A DNA stretch of 64,000 nucleotides from Pseudoalteromonas piscicida (GCF_002208135.1 NZ_CP021647.1:189501-253500); one strand, 5' to 3'; shown: positions 48,297-58,416, counted from the first letter of the stretch. Numbers and translations are program-made. Notes: generated by a model not told the origin, from the sequence alone.

Positions 48297-50690
48297 TCAG
48301 AAACGGTATTTTAAAGTGATGGAAGTGGTTCTGCCGTTAATACTGCGGGCGCGAATAATATTGTTTGTTGGCATAACACCTTCCTCGGCTTCTGTTAGCC
48401 CAGTGGTATCAAAAAGGTTGTTAACGTTTAACGCAATATTGAAGCGCTCAGTAAGATCATAACTTGCGAAGGCGTTGAGTTGCGTGTAACCGTCAAATTT
48501 CAATTCGTTGTTGTCTTGTGCGTACGCATCAGTGGTGCCGATTAAGCTTAAACCGATAGCGCCTTGTTCAAAGTTATATTTACCCAATAAGGAATACACA
48601 AAGTCAGCTTGACGTCTTGGCGTGTTGCCCTCGACTTCAGGAGTGAGTGCATCTTTTGCGATTTCAGCATCAGTCCAAGTCAAGCTTCCTCGTAAGTCAA
48701 AGGAACCAATAAAATAGACACCTTCAAGCTCAACACCTTGTGCTTCATATTGTCTATCAAAGAACTTTTGGCTGGTCGCTTCAAAGTTTTGCTCTTCTGT
48801 TTCGGCGTAAAATAAAGTTGCAAAAAGACGACCTTGTTCAAACTTCTGTTTGATCCCAAATTCATATTGCGTCACTTCATCTACAGCATCTTCATCGGCA
48901 ACGCTGCCATCAACATTAATTTTACCGAACAACAACCTATCTGCATTTGCACGACCGCCCTCACTGAACCTGCCGAAAATGGCTCTGTCCGAAGTCATTT
49001 GATAATTAGCGCCGACAGAGTAACTCGTGTAGCTCCAATCGTAATTAACCATATTGGGATTAGCGAGATCGATGGCCGCAACTTGTTCTTCTGGCTTTGA
49101 GATAGTGCCGTCGCGGTTGATATCCACTCGAGAAGTAACCGCGCCAGCAAATGTGCCCGTAGCCTTACCTGAATCATGACGCACACTCGCATCAACAGAT
49201 ATATCGCCAAGTTTTGTCGAAAAGGCGATATATGGGGCACGGGTATCGTATTCGGTGTCGTAGTTGCGCTGGCAACAATTTCCCCAATAGGGCGTACCGT
49301 ATGCATATAATCCGCTTTCAGAGTATGCCGTGCCATCTGCTGCGGCGACGTCCACAAGCGCTGCATTATCTCCTTTTACTTCGAGCAAGTATGAATTCCA
49401 TAACCAAGACATGTTGATATTTTGAGACGACATGAAGTAGCCGAGAGTGAGTGACGTGTCAGTACCGAATGACTTGGTGAGCTTTAGATCATTCATGATG
49501 TTGTCAAAATCATTCATTTCCACTTCAAAGGTATGAACGCGCATAAGAAGTGCTTGATCGAACGCTTGATTTGCTTTTGGTCCGTTGGCGAAGGAAAGAG
49601 TTGCACCTGTACCCGCTATGCTCTCGGCAATTGCTTGGCTATTTGCAACCTCGGCAGGGAAAGGTGACATAAATGTACCTGAGATACTCGCCTTTCGGAA
49701 TCGGTTTTCGATTTGCCAGTCATTACCTAAGTCAAAATTCGCTTCAAAACCGATACTATCAACAACTGGGTGCATCCCGTCTCGCATATCCCCTTGACGA
49801 ATTTGATTGTTACCATCTAACCCTTGCGTTTTGGTGAAATAGACAGAGTGGGGCGTGTCTGACAGTACATCAAAACCGCTTATGGAGTCGCCATTAGAGT
49901 ACATTGGCATAGGGAGGTAGCCCGCTGTTTTATCATCAAGGTGTTTTACATATAAACGAACGTAGCCATTTTCGAATTCCTTGGTGATATTGGCTTTGAT
50001 TTGGCCGCCTTTATTTGCGGTGTAGCCAGTGTCACGCGGGCCTTCACCTTGGCGTACAAAGCCACCAATATGAAACTTTATGTCGTCACTTAAATAACTG
50101 CCATACTCAAAATCGGTTCTAAATTCGTCATAATCTAAACCAAATGTGGTGGCAACGCTGCCTGATTCATTTTCACCCGTTTTTGAAATCAAGTTGATAA
50201 TACCACCCGGAGCGTCGCTGGCGGCAGTAGAAGCCGAGCCACCACGAATGGACTCTATTGATTCCACGGTATTATCAAGGCGCATAAAAATATCTGCGTT
50301 ACCAAAAGCGATGTCACCAAACTGTAAAATTGGCAAGCCATCTTCTTGTAGCTGCAAAAACTTAGCGCCACCAGATGCGACAGGAAGGCCACGTACAGCG
50401 ATATTGGCATTACCCTCTCCACCCGTTGATTCGGACCTTACTCCTGGGATTAGTTTGAATGCTTCAGCGGAAGTTCTGGGCGTTGCAACAGAGATTTGCT
50501 CCAATCCTATGCTGCTAACAGAAACACTCGATTCCATAATTGTGGTGCGTTTTGGTACACCCGTTACGACTATTTTCTCAAAGCCATCGGCAGGCTTAGT
50601 TTGTGTTTTGTCTTCAGCGGCCGCAGAGTGAGAGATTGCAAGCGTGAGTGCGCTGAGTGTAAATAGGGTGGTTTTGATTGTTGTCATCAT
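48297..50690 (-). CDS. TonB-dependent outer-membrane receptor for sucrose or related sugar
   Basis: 797 residues: a signal peptide (TLSALTLAISHSAAA), a plug domain with VRSESTGGEGNANIAVRGLP and SIRGGSASTAASDAPGGIIN, a 22-strand barrel and the terminal aromatic in TLKYRF. GAGG precedes the ATG. It imports the sugar across the outer membrane with TonB energy. Its place between a fructokinase and an MFS permease and the shared operator make sucrose the likely ligand (inference). Confidence 0.88.
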   Translation of the reverse strand: MMTTIKTTLFTLSALTLAISHSAAAEDKTQTKPADGFEKIVVTGVPKRTTIMESSVSVSSIGLEQISVATPRTSAEAFKLIPGVRSESTGGEGNANIAVRGLPVASGGAKFLQLQEDGLPILQFGDIAFGNADIFMRLDNTVESIESIRGGSASTAASDAPGGIINLISKTGENESGSVATTFGLDYDEFRTDFEYGSYLSDDIKFHIGGFVRQGEGPRDTGYTANKGGQIKANITKEFENGYVRLYVKHLDDKTAGYLPMPMYSNGDSISGFDVLSDTPHSVYFTKTQGLDGNNQIRQGDMRDGMHPVVDSIGFEANFDLGNDWQIENRFRKASISGTFMSPFPAEVANSQAIAESIAGTGATLSFANGPKANQAFDQALLMRVHTFEVEMNDFDNIMNDLKLTKSFGTDTSLTLGYFMSSQNINMSWLWNSYLLEVKGDNAALVDVAAADGTAYSESGLYAYGTPYWGNCCQRNYDTEYDTRAPYIAFSTKLGDISVDASVRHDSGKATGTFAGAVTSRVDINRDGTISKPEEQVAAIDLANPNMVNYDWSYTSYSVGANYQMTSDRAIFGRFSEGGRANADRLLFGKINVDGSVADEDAVDEVTQYEFGIKQKFEQGRLFATLFYAETEEQNFEATSQKFFDRQYEAQGVELEGVYFIGSFDLRGSLTWTDAEIAKDALTPEVEGNTPRRQADFVYSLLGKYNFEQGAIGLSLIGTTDAYAQDNNELKFDGYTQLNAFASYDLTERFNIALNVNNLFDTTGLTEAEEGVMPTNNIIRARSINGRTTSITLKYRF

Positions 50691-50728
50691 TTGCCTCTTG
50701 TCGTCGTTGTCAAACTCGTACGGTCTAT

Positions 50729-50762
50729 TAAAAATAAACTTAATCGATTAAGTTTATTTTTA
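50729..50762. promoter_or_regulatory. LacI-type operator, 34-bp perfect palindrome
   Basis: A perfect palindrome centred on CTTAATCGATTAAG at 50745/50746, 39 bases before the TonB receptor start. The same 14-bp core occurs before the sucrose phosphorylase gene. The central CG is typical of LacI-family sites, and a LacI-type gene is encoded at 56970-58001. Confidence 0.88.
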
Positions 50763-50870
50763 GCACAATTGAGGTTGGTTGCAATTAAAAATTAATCAAT
50801 AATTCAAACAAAATTTTAACTCTTTGGTTTTTATGAATTTTAATCAGCAAAAAATTTGCGGTTGGCAGTG

Positions 50871-52097
50871 TTACACTCGCTGCAACTTAGCGTTTTTGCT
50901 CAGTGGCAAGCGGGCTGGATCCTTTACCCAGTTGTACAACATGGCCACAAAGAGTAAAAACGCAAACCCAGTCGCGAGTACAAAACCATAGCTAACATGG
51001 CCAAAGTAATCGCTCACCATTCCCATCAGAAGTGGTGCTACGGCTGCTGAGAGCGCGGTGAAGAACAGCATCACACCAGCGACGGAACCGTGCTGAGCCT
51101 TGTCAAAACACGAGATACCTTTGGAATTTAAGGTTGGGTAAATCATCGACATAAATAAACCACTCAGAGGGAGCGTAAATATGGCGGCAGTAACACCATA
51201 AAGGTAAGTCAAAAAATAGCATACAAATATAGCGAAGCTCAGCGCTAGCATTACGCTCTGCCAACGATACTTAGCGAGTAGCCATACAGCCATAAAGCGA
51301 CCGATTGCACGTAAAATAAAAAAGATGGTTAGCGCATAAGTTGCAAGCCAAGTTAAATTACCTTGGTAATCCTGCAATAAAGTGGGCATCCAGACATAAA
51401 TCGCGACCTCAGTTGCAACGTAGAGTGCAATGGCAAGGGAAAAGCCAAGTGCATACTTGTTCTTGAGCATTGCTGCGGTGTGAGATAGACCCGCATTGTT
51501 TTGTGCACTTGCAGCGTTGAACTTGGGAAATTCAGTGTTTAAAGTCACGACACCAAGTAATAAACACAGCCCGCCAGCTAGCACATAAAGATAGGTCCAA
51601 CTTACCCCTTGCACCAACAGATAGCTGACAATTGCAGGGCCGATAATTGCGCCAATGGCAAAAAAACCTTCGACTTTATTCATGGTTTGAGTATGTTCCT
51701 GTGCGCCGTCAGAAATATCGCCAAGGAGGGCGAGAGCCCCAGTTTTAAATAGACCAATGGCTAACCCAACGACACATAAAAGCACTAAAAACATGGTGAA
51801 GGTTTCACCCAATGCAAACAAGAAACATGCTGACGAAAATAGCATTAGGCCAATTAACACGGTGAGTTTACGACCTATCTTATCTGCCAAAAACCCTAAA
51901 CATAAACCACTAAAGGCAATTAAGATCATTGGGGCATAGTGAAAGGCGCTTGCTTGGGTCATGCTAAGTTGGTATTCGCTGATCAGTGTTGGAATGATCA
52001 CGCCTACGGCGTCTGATGTCATCGCAAACATCAAAAACATCATATAAGTTAACCAGCGCAACGTGTTGAGCTGAGTTTGATTCGACTTGCTGCTCAT
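50871..52097 (-). CDS. MFS sugar permease
   Basis: 408 residues, twelve helices, with the MFS loop motif GFLADKIGRKLTV between helices 2 and 3. The context makes it the inner-membrane sucrose (or sugar) transporter of this locus. It is divergent from the sucrose phosphorylase gene; the 186-bp gap holds the second operator. Confidence 0.85.
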   Translation of the reverse strand: MSSKSNQTQLNTLRWLTYMMFLMFAMTSDAVGVIIPTLISEYQLSMTQASAFHYAPMILIAFSGLCLGFLADKIGRKLTVLIGLMLFSSACFLFALGETFTMFLVLLCVVGLAIGLFKTGALALLGDISDGAQEHTQTMNKVEGFFAIGAIIGPAIVSYLLVQGVSWTYLYVLAGGLCLLLGVVTLNTEFPKFNAASAQNNAGLSHTAAMLKNKYALGFSLAIALYVATEVAIYVWMPTLLQDYQGNLTWLATYALTIFFILRAIGRFMAVWLLAKYRWQSVMLALSFAIFVCYFLTYLYGVTAAIFTLPLSGLFMSMIYPTLNSKGISCFDKAQHGSVAGVMLFFTALSAAVAPLLMGMVSDYFGHVSYGFVLATGFAFLLFVAMLYNWVKDPARLPLSKNAKLQRV

Positions 52098-52244
52098 TGT
52101 TCACCTCTTGAAGGGCATGATTATGTAGCTGGTCTACTTCTTTGCATTAGACTGAGTGTAATACTAATCTGCATTAAGCGAATTATTTTTAGTAGAACGC
52201 CACGATAAAACTTGATTATTGTTTGTTCATGATTAAAGATATAT

Positions 52245-52258
52245 CTTAATCGATTAAG
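52245..52258. promoter_or_regulatory. LacI-type operator, second copy
   Basis: CTTAATCGATTAAG, identical to the core of the 50729-50762 palindrome, 26 bases before the sucrose phosphorylase start and in the divergent gap to the permease gene, so it can control both. Confidence 0.85.
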
Positions 52259-52283
52259 TCTCAACTTTTTTAATGAGTAAATT

Positions 52284-53753
52284 ATGAAAAACCAAGTTCA
52301 GTTGATCACGTATGCTGATCGCCTTTCTGGCGGTGGCCTTGCACAATTAAATACGTTGCTAACGGGCCCGTTAGCTGGACTATTTGGTGGTGTCCACATT
52401 TTGCCTTTTTACTATCCCATTGATGGCAGTGATGCGGGCTTTGACCCAATTGACCATGCCAAAGTCGACGAGCGATTAGGTGATTGGCAACATATCAAAT
52501 TGATAGCTGAGCACTGTGAGGTAATGGCGGATCTTATCGTCAATCATGCATCAGGGGAGTCTGCGGAATTTTTAGATGTGTTGGCTCATGGCCGAGAATC
52601 ACAGTTTTGGTCGATGTTTTTAAAAGAGGAAGATGTCTTTCCAGATGGCATAACGCAAGCGCAAGCAAAAGCAATTTATCGTCCGAGGCCGGGAAGTTGC
52701 TTTTCTAAAAAGACGTTAGCGAGTGGCGAAGTTGTAGACTTTTGGACCACTTTTACTGATAACCAAATTGATATTAATGTTGAGTCAGAAGCGGGACGCG
52801 CTTATTTAGAGAAAGTCTTAACATTGTTTGCAGACAGTGGAGTGAAAATTATTCGATTAGATGCCGCTGGATATGCAATCAAACGTGCAAACACCAGCTG
52901 TTTTATGACTGATGAGGCCTTTTCTTTTATCAATCAATTATCTCAGCGTGCCAATGAACTCGGGATGGAAACCATTGCTGAAATTCACAGTTATTATAAG
53001 ACCCAAGTAGAAGTTGCCAGCAGAGTCGATCGGGTTTATGACTTTGCACTCCCGCCGCTTATTTTACATAGTTTATTCAATAAAGATTTCTCGGCTTTGG
53101 CTAAATGGTTGGACATTGCGCCGCGTAATTGTCTAACCGTGCTGGATACTCATGACGGTATTGGCATTATTGACGCGGGGCCAGAAGGGGATAAACCAGG
53201 GTTACTCGATGCAAATCAAATTGATGCTTTGGTTGAGCAGATCCATAGCAACAGTAAAGGCCTAAGTCGCAAAGCAACAGGCGCTGCGGCAAGTAATGTC
53301 GACTTGTACCAAGTCAATTGCAGCTATTACGAAGCCTTAGGGAAGCATGACTTTTATTATTTGGTAGCAAGGGCAATTCAGTTTTTCTGTCCCGGAGTAC
53401 CGCAGGTTTACTATGGTGGTTTGTTGGCGATGGAAAATGACATGACGCTCCTCGAAGAAAGTAACGTTGGACGCGATATTAATCGCCCTTACTTAGACGT
53501 AGCTATGGTGGAAGCTGCTCTCGATAAACCAGTTGTAACGGGCCTACAGACACTAATTAAACTGCGTAATAGTTGTTACGCATTTGATGGTGACTTCGCA
53601 TTAACATGCCAAGGATCAAATCTGGTTATAACTTGGGAGGGCAATAATGCAAAAGCGGAGTTACGAGTTGATCTCACAAGAGATGAAGCGGTGATTACAC
53701 TTTCTGAAAACGACACAAAGCAGGACTATAATATTCAGTCGCTGCTCTTTTAA
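52284..53753 (+). CDS. Sucrose phosphorylase (GH13_18)
   Basis: 489 residues, the usual length. The nucleophile is D193 in IIRLDAAGYA, the acid/base E233 in TIAEIHSYYKT, and the third acidic residue is in VLDTHDGIG. GGVHILPFYYP at about 35-45 is typical of this subfamily. It converts sucrose and phosphate to glucose 1-phosphate and fructose, saving one ATP, and the fructose then goes to the PfkB kinase. There is no signal peptide, so it is cytoplasmic. Confidence 0.92.
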   Translation: MKNQVQLITYADRLSGGGLAQLNTLLTGPLAGLFGGVHILPFYYPIDGSDAGFDPIDHAKVDERLGDWQHIKLIAEHCEVMADLIVNHASGESAEFLDVLAHGRESQFWSMFLKEEDVFPDGITQAQAKAIYRPRPGSCFSKKTLASGEVVDFWTTFTDNQIDINVESEAGRAYLEKVLTLFADSGVKIIRLDAAGYAIKRANTSCFMTDEAFSFINQLSQRANELGMETIAEIHSYYKTQVEVASRVDRVYDFALPPLILHSLFNKDFSALAKWLDIAPRNCLTVLDTHDGIGIIDAGPEGDKPGLLDANQIDALVEQIHSNSKGLSRKATGAAASNVDLYQVNCSYYEALGKHDFYYLVARAIQFFCPGVPQVYYGGLLAMENDMTLLEESNVGRDINRPYLDVAMVEAALDKPVVTGLQTLIKLRNSCYAFDGDFALTCQGSNLVITWEGNNAKAELRVDLTRDEAVITLSENDTKQDYNIQSLLF

Positions 53754-53764
53754 TCACACCTAGG

Positions 53765-53802
53765 AGCCAGCTTCTAAGTTGCATAAAGAAAGCTGGCTTT
53801 AA
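53765..53802 (+). terminator. Terminator after sucrose phosphorylase
   Basis: AGCCAGCTT / AAGCTGGCT with a 16-base loop, then TTAAAT. A moderate intrinsic terminator. Confidence 0.65.
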
Positions 53803-53920
53803 ATACCTCACCATTGATTAAGTCAATTATTCTTGGTAGCGGCTCGTCATCTTTAATGAGCTGTCATGAACAGATAAATATCATCAAAGTGTAATTGACA
53901 TCGCCGATTAGCTATATAAC

Positions 53921-53945
53921 AATAAATTTATATAATTAATTTATT
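53921..53945. promoter_or_regulatory. Probable ArsR operator
   Basis: Inverted repeat AATAAATT-N9-AATTTATT ending eight bases before the start of the ArsC-ArsR fusion gene. AT-rich inverted repeats at this position are typical of ArsR-family autoregulation. Confidence 0.55.
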
Positions 53946-53953
53946 ATGTACTA

Positions 53954-54712
53954 ATGAAGATACTTTTTCTTTGTTCTGGAAATTCAACGCGGTCAATTTT
54001 AGCACAGGCGCTAGCTAACTTTCATGGCGGTTCGGATGTTCATGCCTATAGTGCAGGCACTAAGCCAAGCACCGTGAATACGACTACGCTTTCAATGCTA
54101 CGCCGTTTAGGGATTAATACGGACAACCTGTACAGTAAACACCTCAATGAGTACAAGGACGAACACTTTGATGTGGTGGTAACCTTATGCTCTGAAGTGC
54201 AATCTGAATGCGAAGGTAAACTGCAAGGAGAACATGTCCTTGCGTGGGATATTGCGAGTCCAGCTGAGCGAAGTCGCAATAATGCTTATGAGCAAACCTT
54301 GTTCGACATCAATGAACAAGTTATTTCCCTACTACGCGAAGGTAAGCCACAACATACGCTAATTACACCCTTGCAGTTTTATAAATCCCTAGCGGATGAG
54401 ATCCGCTTAAAAACGCTTGCCATGTTGATGGTGGAAGGTGAGCTATGTGTTTGCGAGCTAATGGTTGCGCTTGAACAAGATAGCCAACCCAAAGTTTCAC
54501 GGCATTTAGCGCAGCTGAAGAAGGCTGGAATTCTATGTGATCGCAAGCAAAAACAATGGGTGTTTTATTCTATAAACCCAACGCTACCACTATGGATGAA
54601 GGCGGTGATAAACGCCACGGTTATGCATCAACCAGATTATATAAAAGCTGAGTTAGTGAGGCTAAATGCGATGGGCGAACGGCCAACACGCATGGCAACT
54701 TGCTGTAACTAA
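53954..54712 (+). CDS. Fusion of arsenate reductase-like phosphatase fold and ArsR repressor
   Basis: 252 residues in two parts. Residues 1-130 are the low-molecular-weight phosphatase/ArsC fold with the P-loop C7-SGNST-R13 and further cysteines C79 and C86. Residues 141-230 are an ArsR winged helix with ELCVCELM (C165, C167) as a likely arsenite site, and QPKVSRHLAQLKKAGIL as the recognition helix. It probably represses the cassette and may reduce arsenate. The WDIASP segment differs from the usual DP loop of LMW phosphatases, so activity is not certain. Confidence 0.88.
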   Translation: MKILFLCSGNSTRSILAQALANFHGGSDVHAYSAGTKPSTVNTTTLSMLRRLGINTDNLYSKHLNEYKDEHFDVVVTLCSEVQSECEGKLQGEHVLAWDIASPAERSRNNAYEQTLFDINEQVISLLREGKPQHTLITPLQFYKSLADEIRLKTLAMLMVEGELCVCELMVALEQDSQPKVSRHLAQLKKAGILCDRKQKQWVFYSINPTLPLWMKAVINATVMHQPDYIKAELVRLNAMGERPTRMATCCN

Positions 54713-54733
54713 TAATGAGATTTTGGAGTTCTT

Positions 54734-55744
54734 ATGACGATTAAAGTAGGGATCAATGGTTTTGGTCGAATGGGGCGTTTGGCGCTTCGCGCTAGCTTTG
54801 ACTGGCCTGAAATCGAGTTTGTACAAATTAACGATCCTGCGGGCAATGCAGAAACCCTGGCACACTTGCTAGAGTTTGATTCTGTCCATGGTAAATGGCA
54901 TCACAGTGTGTCTTTTCAAGGTGAACAGATCCAAATAGGTGAAACTGTGTTGTCGGTGACTCAAAACAAAGAGATTGCGCAAACCGACTGGTCTCAATGT
55001 GACGTAGTGATCGAAGCATCCGGCAAAATGAAAACCAAAGCTTTGCTGCAACAGTATTTAGCTCAAGGCGTTAAGCGTGTTGTTGTTACGGCACCGGTAA
55101 AAGAAGAAGGAGTATTGAATATTGTGATGGGAGTGAATGACCATCTATACGACGACATGCCCCACCAAATCGTTACGGCCGCTTCTTGTACCACTAACTG
55201 CTTAGCGCCAGTCGTAAAAGTCCTGCAAGAAAACATCGGCATAAAGCACGGCTCAATGACGACCATTCACGACATTACCAATACGCAAACCATTTTGGAT
55301 GCGCCACATAAGGATTTACGTCGCGCGCGGGCCTGTGGCATGAGTTTAATTCCGACAACAACGGGTTCAGCGACTGCTATTACCCATATCTTTCCAGAAT
55401 TAAAAGGTAAGCTAAATGGTCACGCTGTTCGTGTTCCGTTGGCGAATGCTTCATTAACAGACTGCGTTTTCGAGGTCGAGCGGCCAACTACAGTGGAAGA
55501 GATTAACCACTGGATGGCGCAAGCTGCTGCTACTGAGCTTAACGGAATTTTAGGTTATGAATCAAGACCATTAGTTTCTATTGACTATAAAACGGATCCT
55601 CGCTCTAGCATCGTCGATGCGCTATCTACAATGGTAGTTAATGGCACTCAGGTTAAGTTGTATGTGTGGTATGACAACGAGTGGGGCTATGCAAATCGTA
55701 CAGCCGAATTAGTACGTAAAGTCGGATTGTCGTTAGGCGAATAA
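54734..55744 (+). CDS. Glyceraldehyde-3-phosphate dehydrogenase of the arsenic cassette
   Basis: 336 residues, complete GAPDH: NAD site [15 protein letters not shown], catalytic C152 in [12 protein letters not shown]179 in TTIHDITN and the C-terminal [11 protein letters not shown]. In ArsJ cassettes it forms 1-arseno-3-phosphoglycerate from glyceraldehyde 3-phosphate and arsenate for export by ArsJ. It lies 21 bases after the fusion gene and six before arsJ, clearly one operon. Confidence 0.9.
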   Translation: MTIKVGINGFGRMGRLALRASFDWPEIEFVQINDPAGNAETLAHLLEFDSVHGKWHHSVSFQGEQIQIGETVLSVTQNKEIAQTDWSQCDVVIEASGKMKTKALLQQYLAQGVKRVVVTAPVKEEGVLNIVMGVNDHLYDDMPHQIVTAASCTTNCLAPVVKVLQENIGIKHGSMTTIHDITNTQTILDAPHKDLRRARACGMSLIPTTTGSATAITHIFPELKGKLNGHAVRVPLANASLTDCVFEVERPTTVEEINHWMAQAAATELNGILGYESRPLVSIDYKTDPRSSIVDALSTMVVNGTQVKLYVWYDNEWGYANRTAELVRKVGLSLGE

Positions 55745-55750
55745 GACATT

Positions 55751-56956
55751 ATGCAGGTGCGCAATTTACCTCAGGATATCAAGCAATATCTCATTGTGAC
55801 TGGTAACTATTGGGCGTTCACCTTGACGGACGGTGCGCTCAGAATGTTGGTGGTGCTGTACTTTCATCAACTGGGTTATAATCCGCTTGAAATCGCCATG
55901 CTATTTCTCTTTTATGAAATTTTTGGTGTTGTCACCAATTTAATCGGGGGATGGCTTGGCGCACGCATTGGCTTAAACCGCACTATGAATATCGGGTTAG
56001 GCATACAAATAGTGGCATTATTGATGTTAGTAGCACCAACGCACTGGCTCACCGTGCCTTACGTTATGACTGCGCAGGCGCTTTCAGGTATCGCCAAAGA
56101 TCTCAATAAAATGAGTGCAAAAAGTGCGATAAAGGCCATCGTCAAATCGGGTGAAGAAGGGACCTTGTTTAAGTGGGTAGCAATACTTACCGGCTCTAAA
56201 AATGCGCTAAAAGGCGTCGGGTTTTTTCTCGGCGGGCTACTGCTGACCATACTTGGGTTTACCGGCGCGATGTGGTTGATGGCAAGCATGTTGCTATTGG
56301 TATGGTTATTTAGCCTTACCAGCTTAAAAAGCGATCTAGGTAAGGCAAAAAACAAACCTAAATTTAGTGATGTATTTTCAAAAAGCCGAGCAATTAATAT
56401 TCTGTCTGCCGCGCGATTGTTTTTATTTGCCGCGCGGGATGTTTGGTTTGTGGTGGCGCTTCCGGTCTTTTTATCGCAGCAGTTTGGTTGGGATCATTGG
56501 TGGGTTGGTGGCTTTATGGCTACTTGGGTTATCGGTTATGGCATCGTGCAATCAACAACACCTAGATTTATTAGTCGTGATAAGTTTGTTTCAACCCCGA
56601 GTAAAGTCAGCGGATGGGCGCTGTATTTAGCGGCTATTCCGCTGTTGATTGCTATCTTACTTCAAGCGCAGCTCTTTACAAGCTTAGCCGTAGTAGGTGG
56701 ACTTTTACTCTTTGGTATTGTGTTTGCTATCAATTCATCCCTTCATAGCTACCTTATTGTAAGTTTGGCTAATAGTGATGGAGTGTCACTTGATGTTGGC
56801 TTTTATTATATGGCGAACGCCATCGGACGGTTACTCGGTACTATATTGTCAGGTTGGATCTTTTTGGTGTATGGCTTGGCGGCTTGTTTAGTGGTATCCA
56901 GTGTGATGCTGCTGCTGGCGGCGATCATTTCCTACCGATTACCCAGTCGTATCTAA
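55751..56956 (+). CDS. arsJ: Organoarsenical efflux permease ArsJ (MFS)
   Basis: 401 residues, twelve helices, starting LPQDIKQYLIVTGNYWAFTL, the ArsJ-type start, with GGWLGARIGLNRTMNIG as the MFS loop. It exports 1-arseno-3-phosphoglycerate made by the GAPDH encoded just upstream. It converges on the LacI-type gene; GGGGCAA / TTGCCCC at 56963-56985 can form a small hairpin between the two. Confidence 0.88.
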   Translation: MQVRNLPQDIKQYLIVTGNYWAFTLTDGALRMLVVLYFHQLGYNPLEIAMLFLFYEIFGVVTNLIGGWLGARIGLNRTMNIGLGIQIVALLMLVAPTHWLTVPYVMTAQALSGIAKDLNKMSAKSAIKAIVKSGEEGTLFKWVAILTGSKNALKGVGFFLGGLLLTILGFTGAMWLMASMLLLVWLFSLTSLKSDLGKAKNKPKFSDVFSKSRAINILSAARLFLFAARDVWFVVALPVFLSQQFGWDHWWVGGFMATWVIGYGIVQSTTPRFISRDKFVSTPSKVSGWALYLAAIPLLIAILLQAQLFTSLAVVGGLLLFGIVFAINSSLHSYLIVSLANSDGVSLDVGFYYMANAIGRLLGTILSGWIFLVYGLAACLVVSSVMLLLAAIISYRLPSRI

Positions 56957-56969
56957 TTGATAGGGGCAA

Positions 56970-58001
56970 TTAACAGCTTTGCCCCACTTTTAAGGTATAG
57001 CCAAGCATTACTTTATCCTCGCTCTTATCTAAGAAGAGTTTGGCCGCTTCTCGGCCTTTTTCTTCACTATTTTGATGAATAGTTGTGAGACTAGGGCTAA
57101 AGCGAAGTGCTTCATCAACGCCATCAAAACCAACGACTTTAAGTTCCTGTGGTATCTTTACGCCAAGTTTTTTGGCTTCTCTTAACAGCGGTAGCGCAAT
57201 CAAGTCACTCATACACAGTACAGTGTTAGGCCTTGGTGAGAGGTGTAGTAGCTCTTTTGCTGCGATACTCGCGAATCTTTCGCTGCTCTCTGGAATATTC
57301 CACACTCTGTCTTCGCCCAGTATTAATCCAAACTCTTCAATGGCTTTGAGATATCCACTATAACGCTGATGCGCAACAGAAGTTTCTATGTCAGTTAAGT
57401 TCTGCTCGTAGACACGGCATAGCAAATCCGTGTCTAATAATCTCAAACCAAAAATAGCAACATCACTATTGTTATTCAGTGCTTTACTTGCCACATCAAA
57501 GGCAGCTTGTTGGTTGTCGATATTAATGCTGGCATGCGCGGGCAAATCAAAGTCAACCGTCACAACCTGCTTGCTAACATTCGCAAGGTGATCGATTAAT
57601 TTGGGATTACGCGGGCGACCATAACAAATTAAGCCATCGACAAAATCGACGATGTCACCGACGTTATCTGCGGTGCCTGAGAACAGTAGTAGGTTGATAT
57701 GCTGAGCTTCTAAAACGCTTGCAACCCCTCGCATAAAGCTACTTGCAACGGGATCTGAGACCATATATTCAACGCTATCGGGCAGTACTAGCGCGACAAT
57801 GTTAAACGAGCCCTTACGTAGTGATTGGGCTGCTTTGTTAGGTCCAAAGTAACCCAACTCTTTGCAAGCTTTTAGGATTTCTTCACGCTTGGATTTAGAG
57901 AGCTGATCTGGTCTGTTAAAAGCATTCGATACGGTTGCATTTGACACGCCTAATTCCGCAGCAATACTTTTGAGCGTCCATTTTTTCTTGTCATTACTCA
58001 T
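56970..58001 (-). CDS. LacI family repressor, probable sucrose regulon regulator
   Basis: 343 residues: helix-turn-helix TLKSIAAELGVSNATVSNAFNRP, hinge AAQSLRKG and a periplasmic-binding-like sensor domain (ALVLPDSVEYMVSDPVASSFM...VVGFDGVDEALRFSP). It is the only LacI-type protein in the window, and the two operators of the sugar genes are of LacI type. The arsenic cassette now separates it from those genes. It is divergent from feoA. Confidence 0.85.
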   Translation of the reverse strand: MSNDKKKWTLKSIAAELGVSNATVSNAFNRPDQLSKSKREEILKACKELGYFGPNKAAQSLRKGSFNIVALVLPDSVEYMVSDPVASSFMRGVASVLEAQHINLLLFSGTADNVGDIVDFVDGLICYGRPRNPKLIDHLANVSKQVVTVDFDLPAHASINIDNQQAAFDVASKALNNNSDVAIFGLRLLDTDLLCRVYEQNLTDIETSVAHQRYSGYLKAIEEFGLILGEDRVWNIPESSERFASIAAKELLHLSPRPNTVLCMSDLIALPLLREAKKLGVKIPQELKVVGFDGVDEALRFSPSLTTIHQNSEEKGREAAKLFLDKSEDKVMLGYTLKVGQSC

Positions 58002-58171
58002 TGGCAGGACCCCTTAATACAGTCAGGCATTTGGCAATGGTTTAGACCATCTTAACTAGTAAACGCCTCAAATAACAGCCAATAATAGATTATTGTCGCA
58101 ATCTAGTTTAAAGAAAATAGTCAATAAGGTATGATGTCCCCTACTTTTATTGCAAATTGTTCTCATAATCA

Positions 58172-58399
58172 ATGACATTAGATAAGCTTTCCAAAAATAG
58201 CGCAGCGACTATCACTTCTCTTACCCATCCAGATACTGCGTTACTGAGTCGAATAATGGCACTTGGAATTATTCCAGGTGAGCAAATAGAAGTCATTAAT
58301 GTCGCACCACTTGGATGCCCGATGCAAGTGAAAATTGGCGACACCTTCGTGAGCGTGCGTAAGGCCGACGCACAGTTCGTTGAAATTGAAGTTTTATAG
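58172..58399 (+). CDS. feoA: Ferrous iron transport protein FeoA
   Basis: 75 residues, a full SH3-like FeoA domain starting MTLDKLSKNSAATI and with RIMALGIIPGEQIEVIN. It assists FeoB. The ATG at 58172 has no clear Shine-Dalgarno, but the domain start fits the family. A weak Fur-like sequence overlaps the start. feoB follows after 17 bases. Confidence 0.92.
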   Translation: MTLDKLSKNSAATITSLTHPDTALLSRIMALGIIPGEQIEVINVAPLGCPMQVKIGDTFVSVRKADAQFVEIEVL

Positions 58400-58416
58400 T
58401 TATTAAGGGCTCACGT

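Noticed and set aside
58154..58175. A Fur box at the feoA start
   Set aside because: ATTGTTCTCATAATCAAT is only a partial match and overlaps the start codon; Fur control is plausible but not shown by this site.
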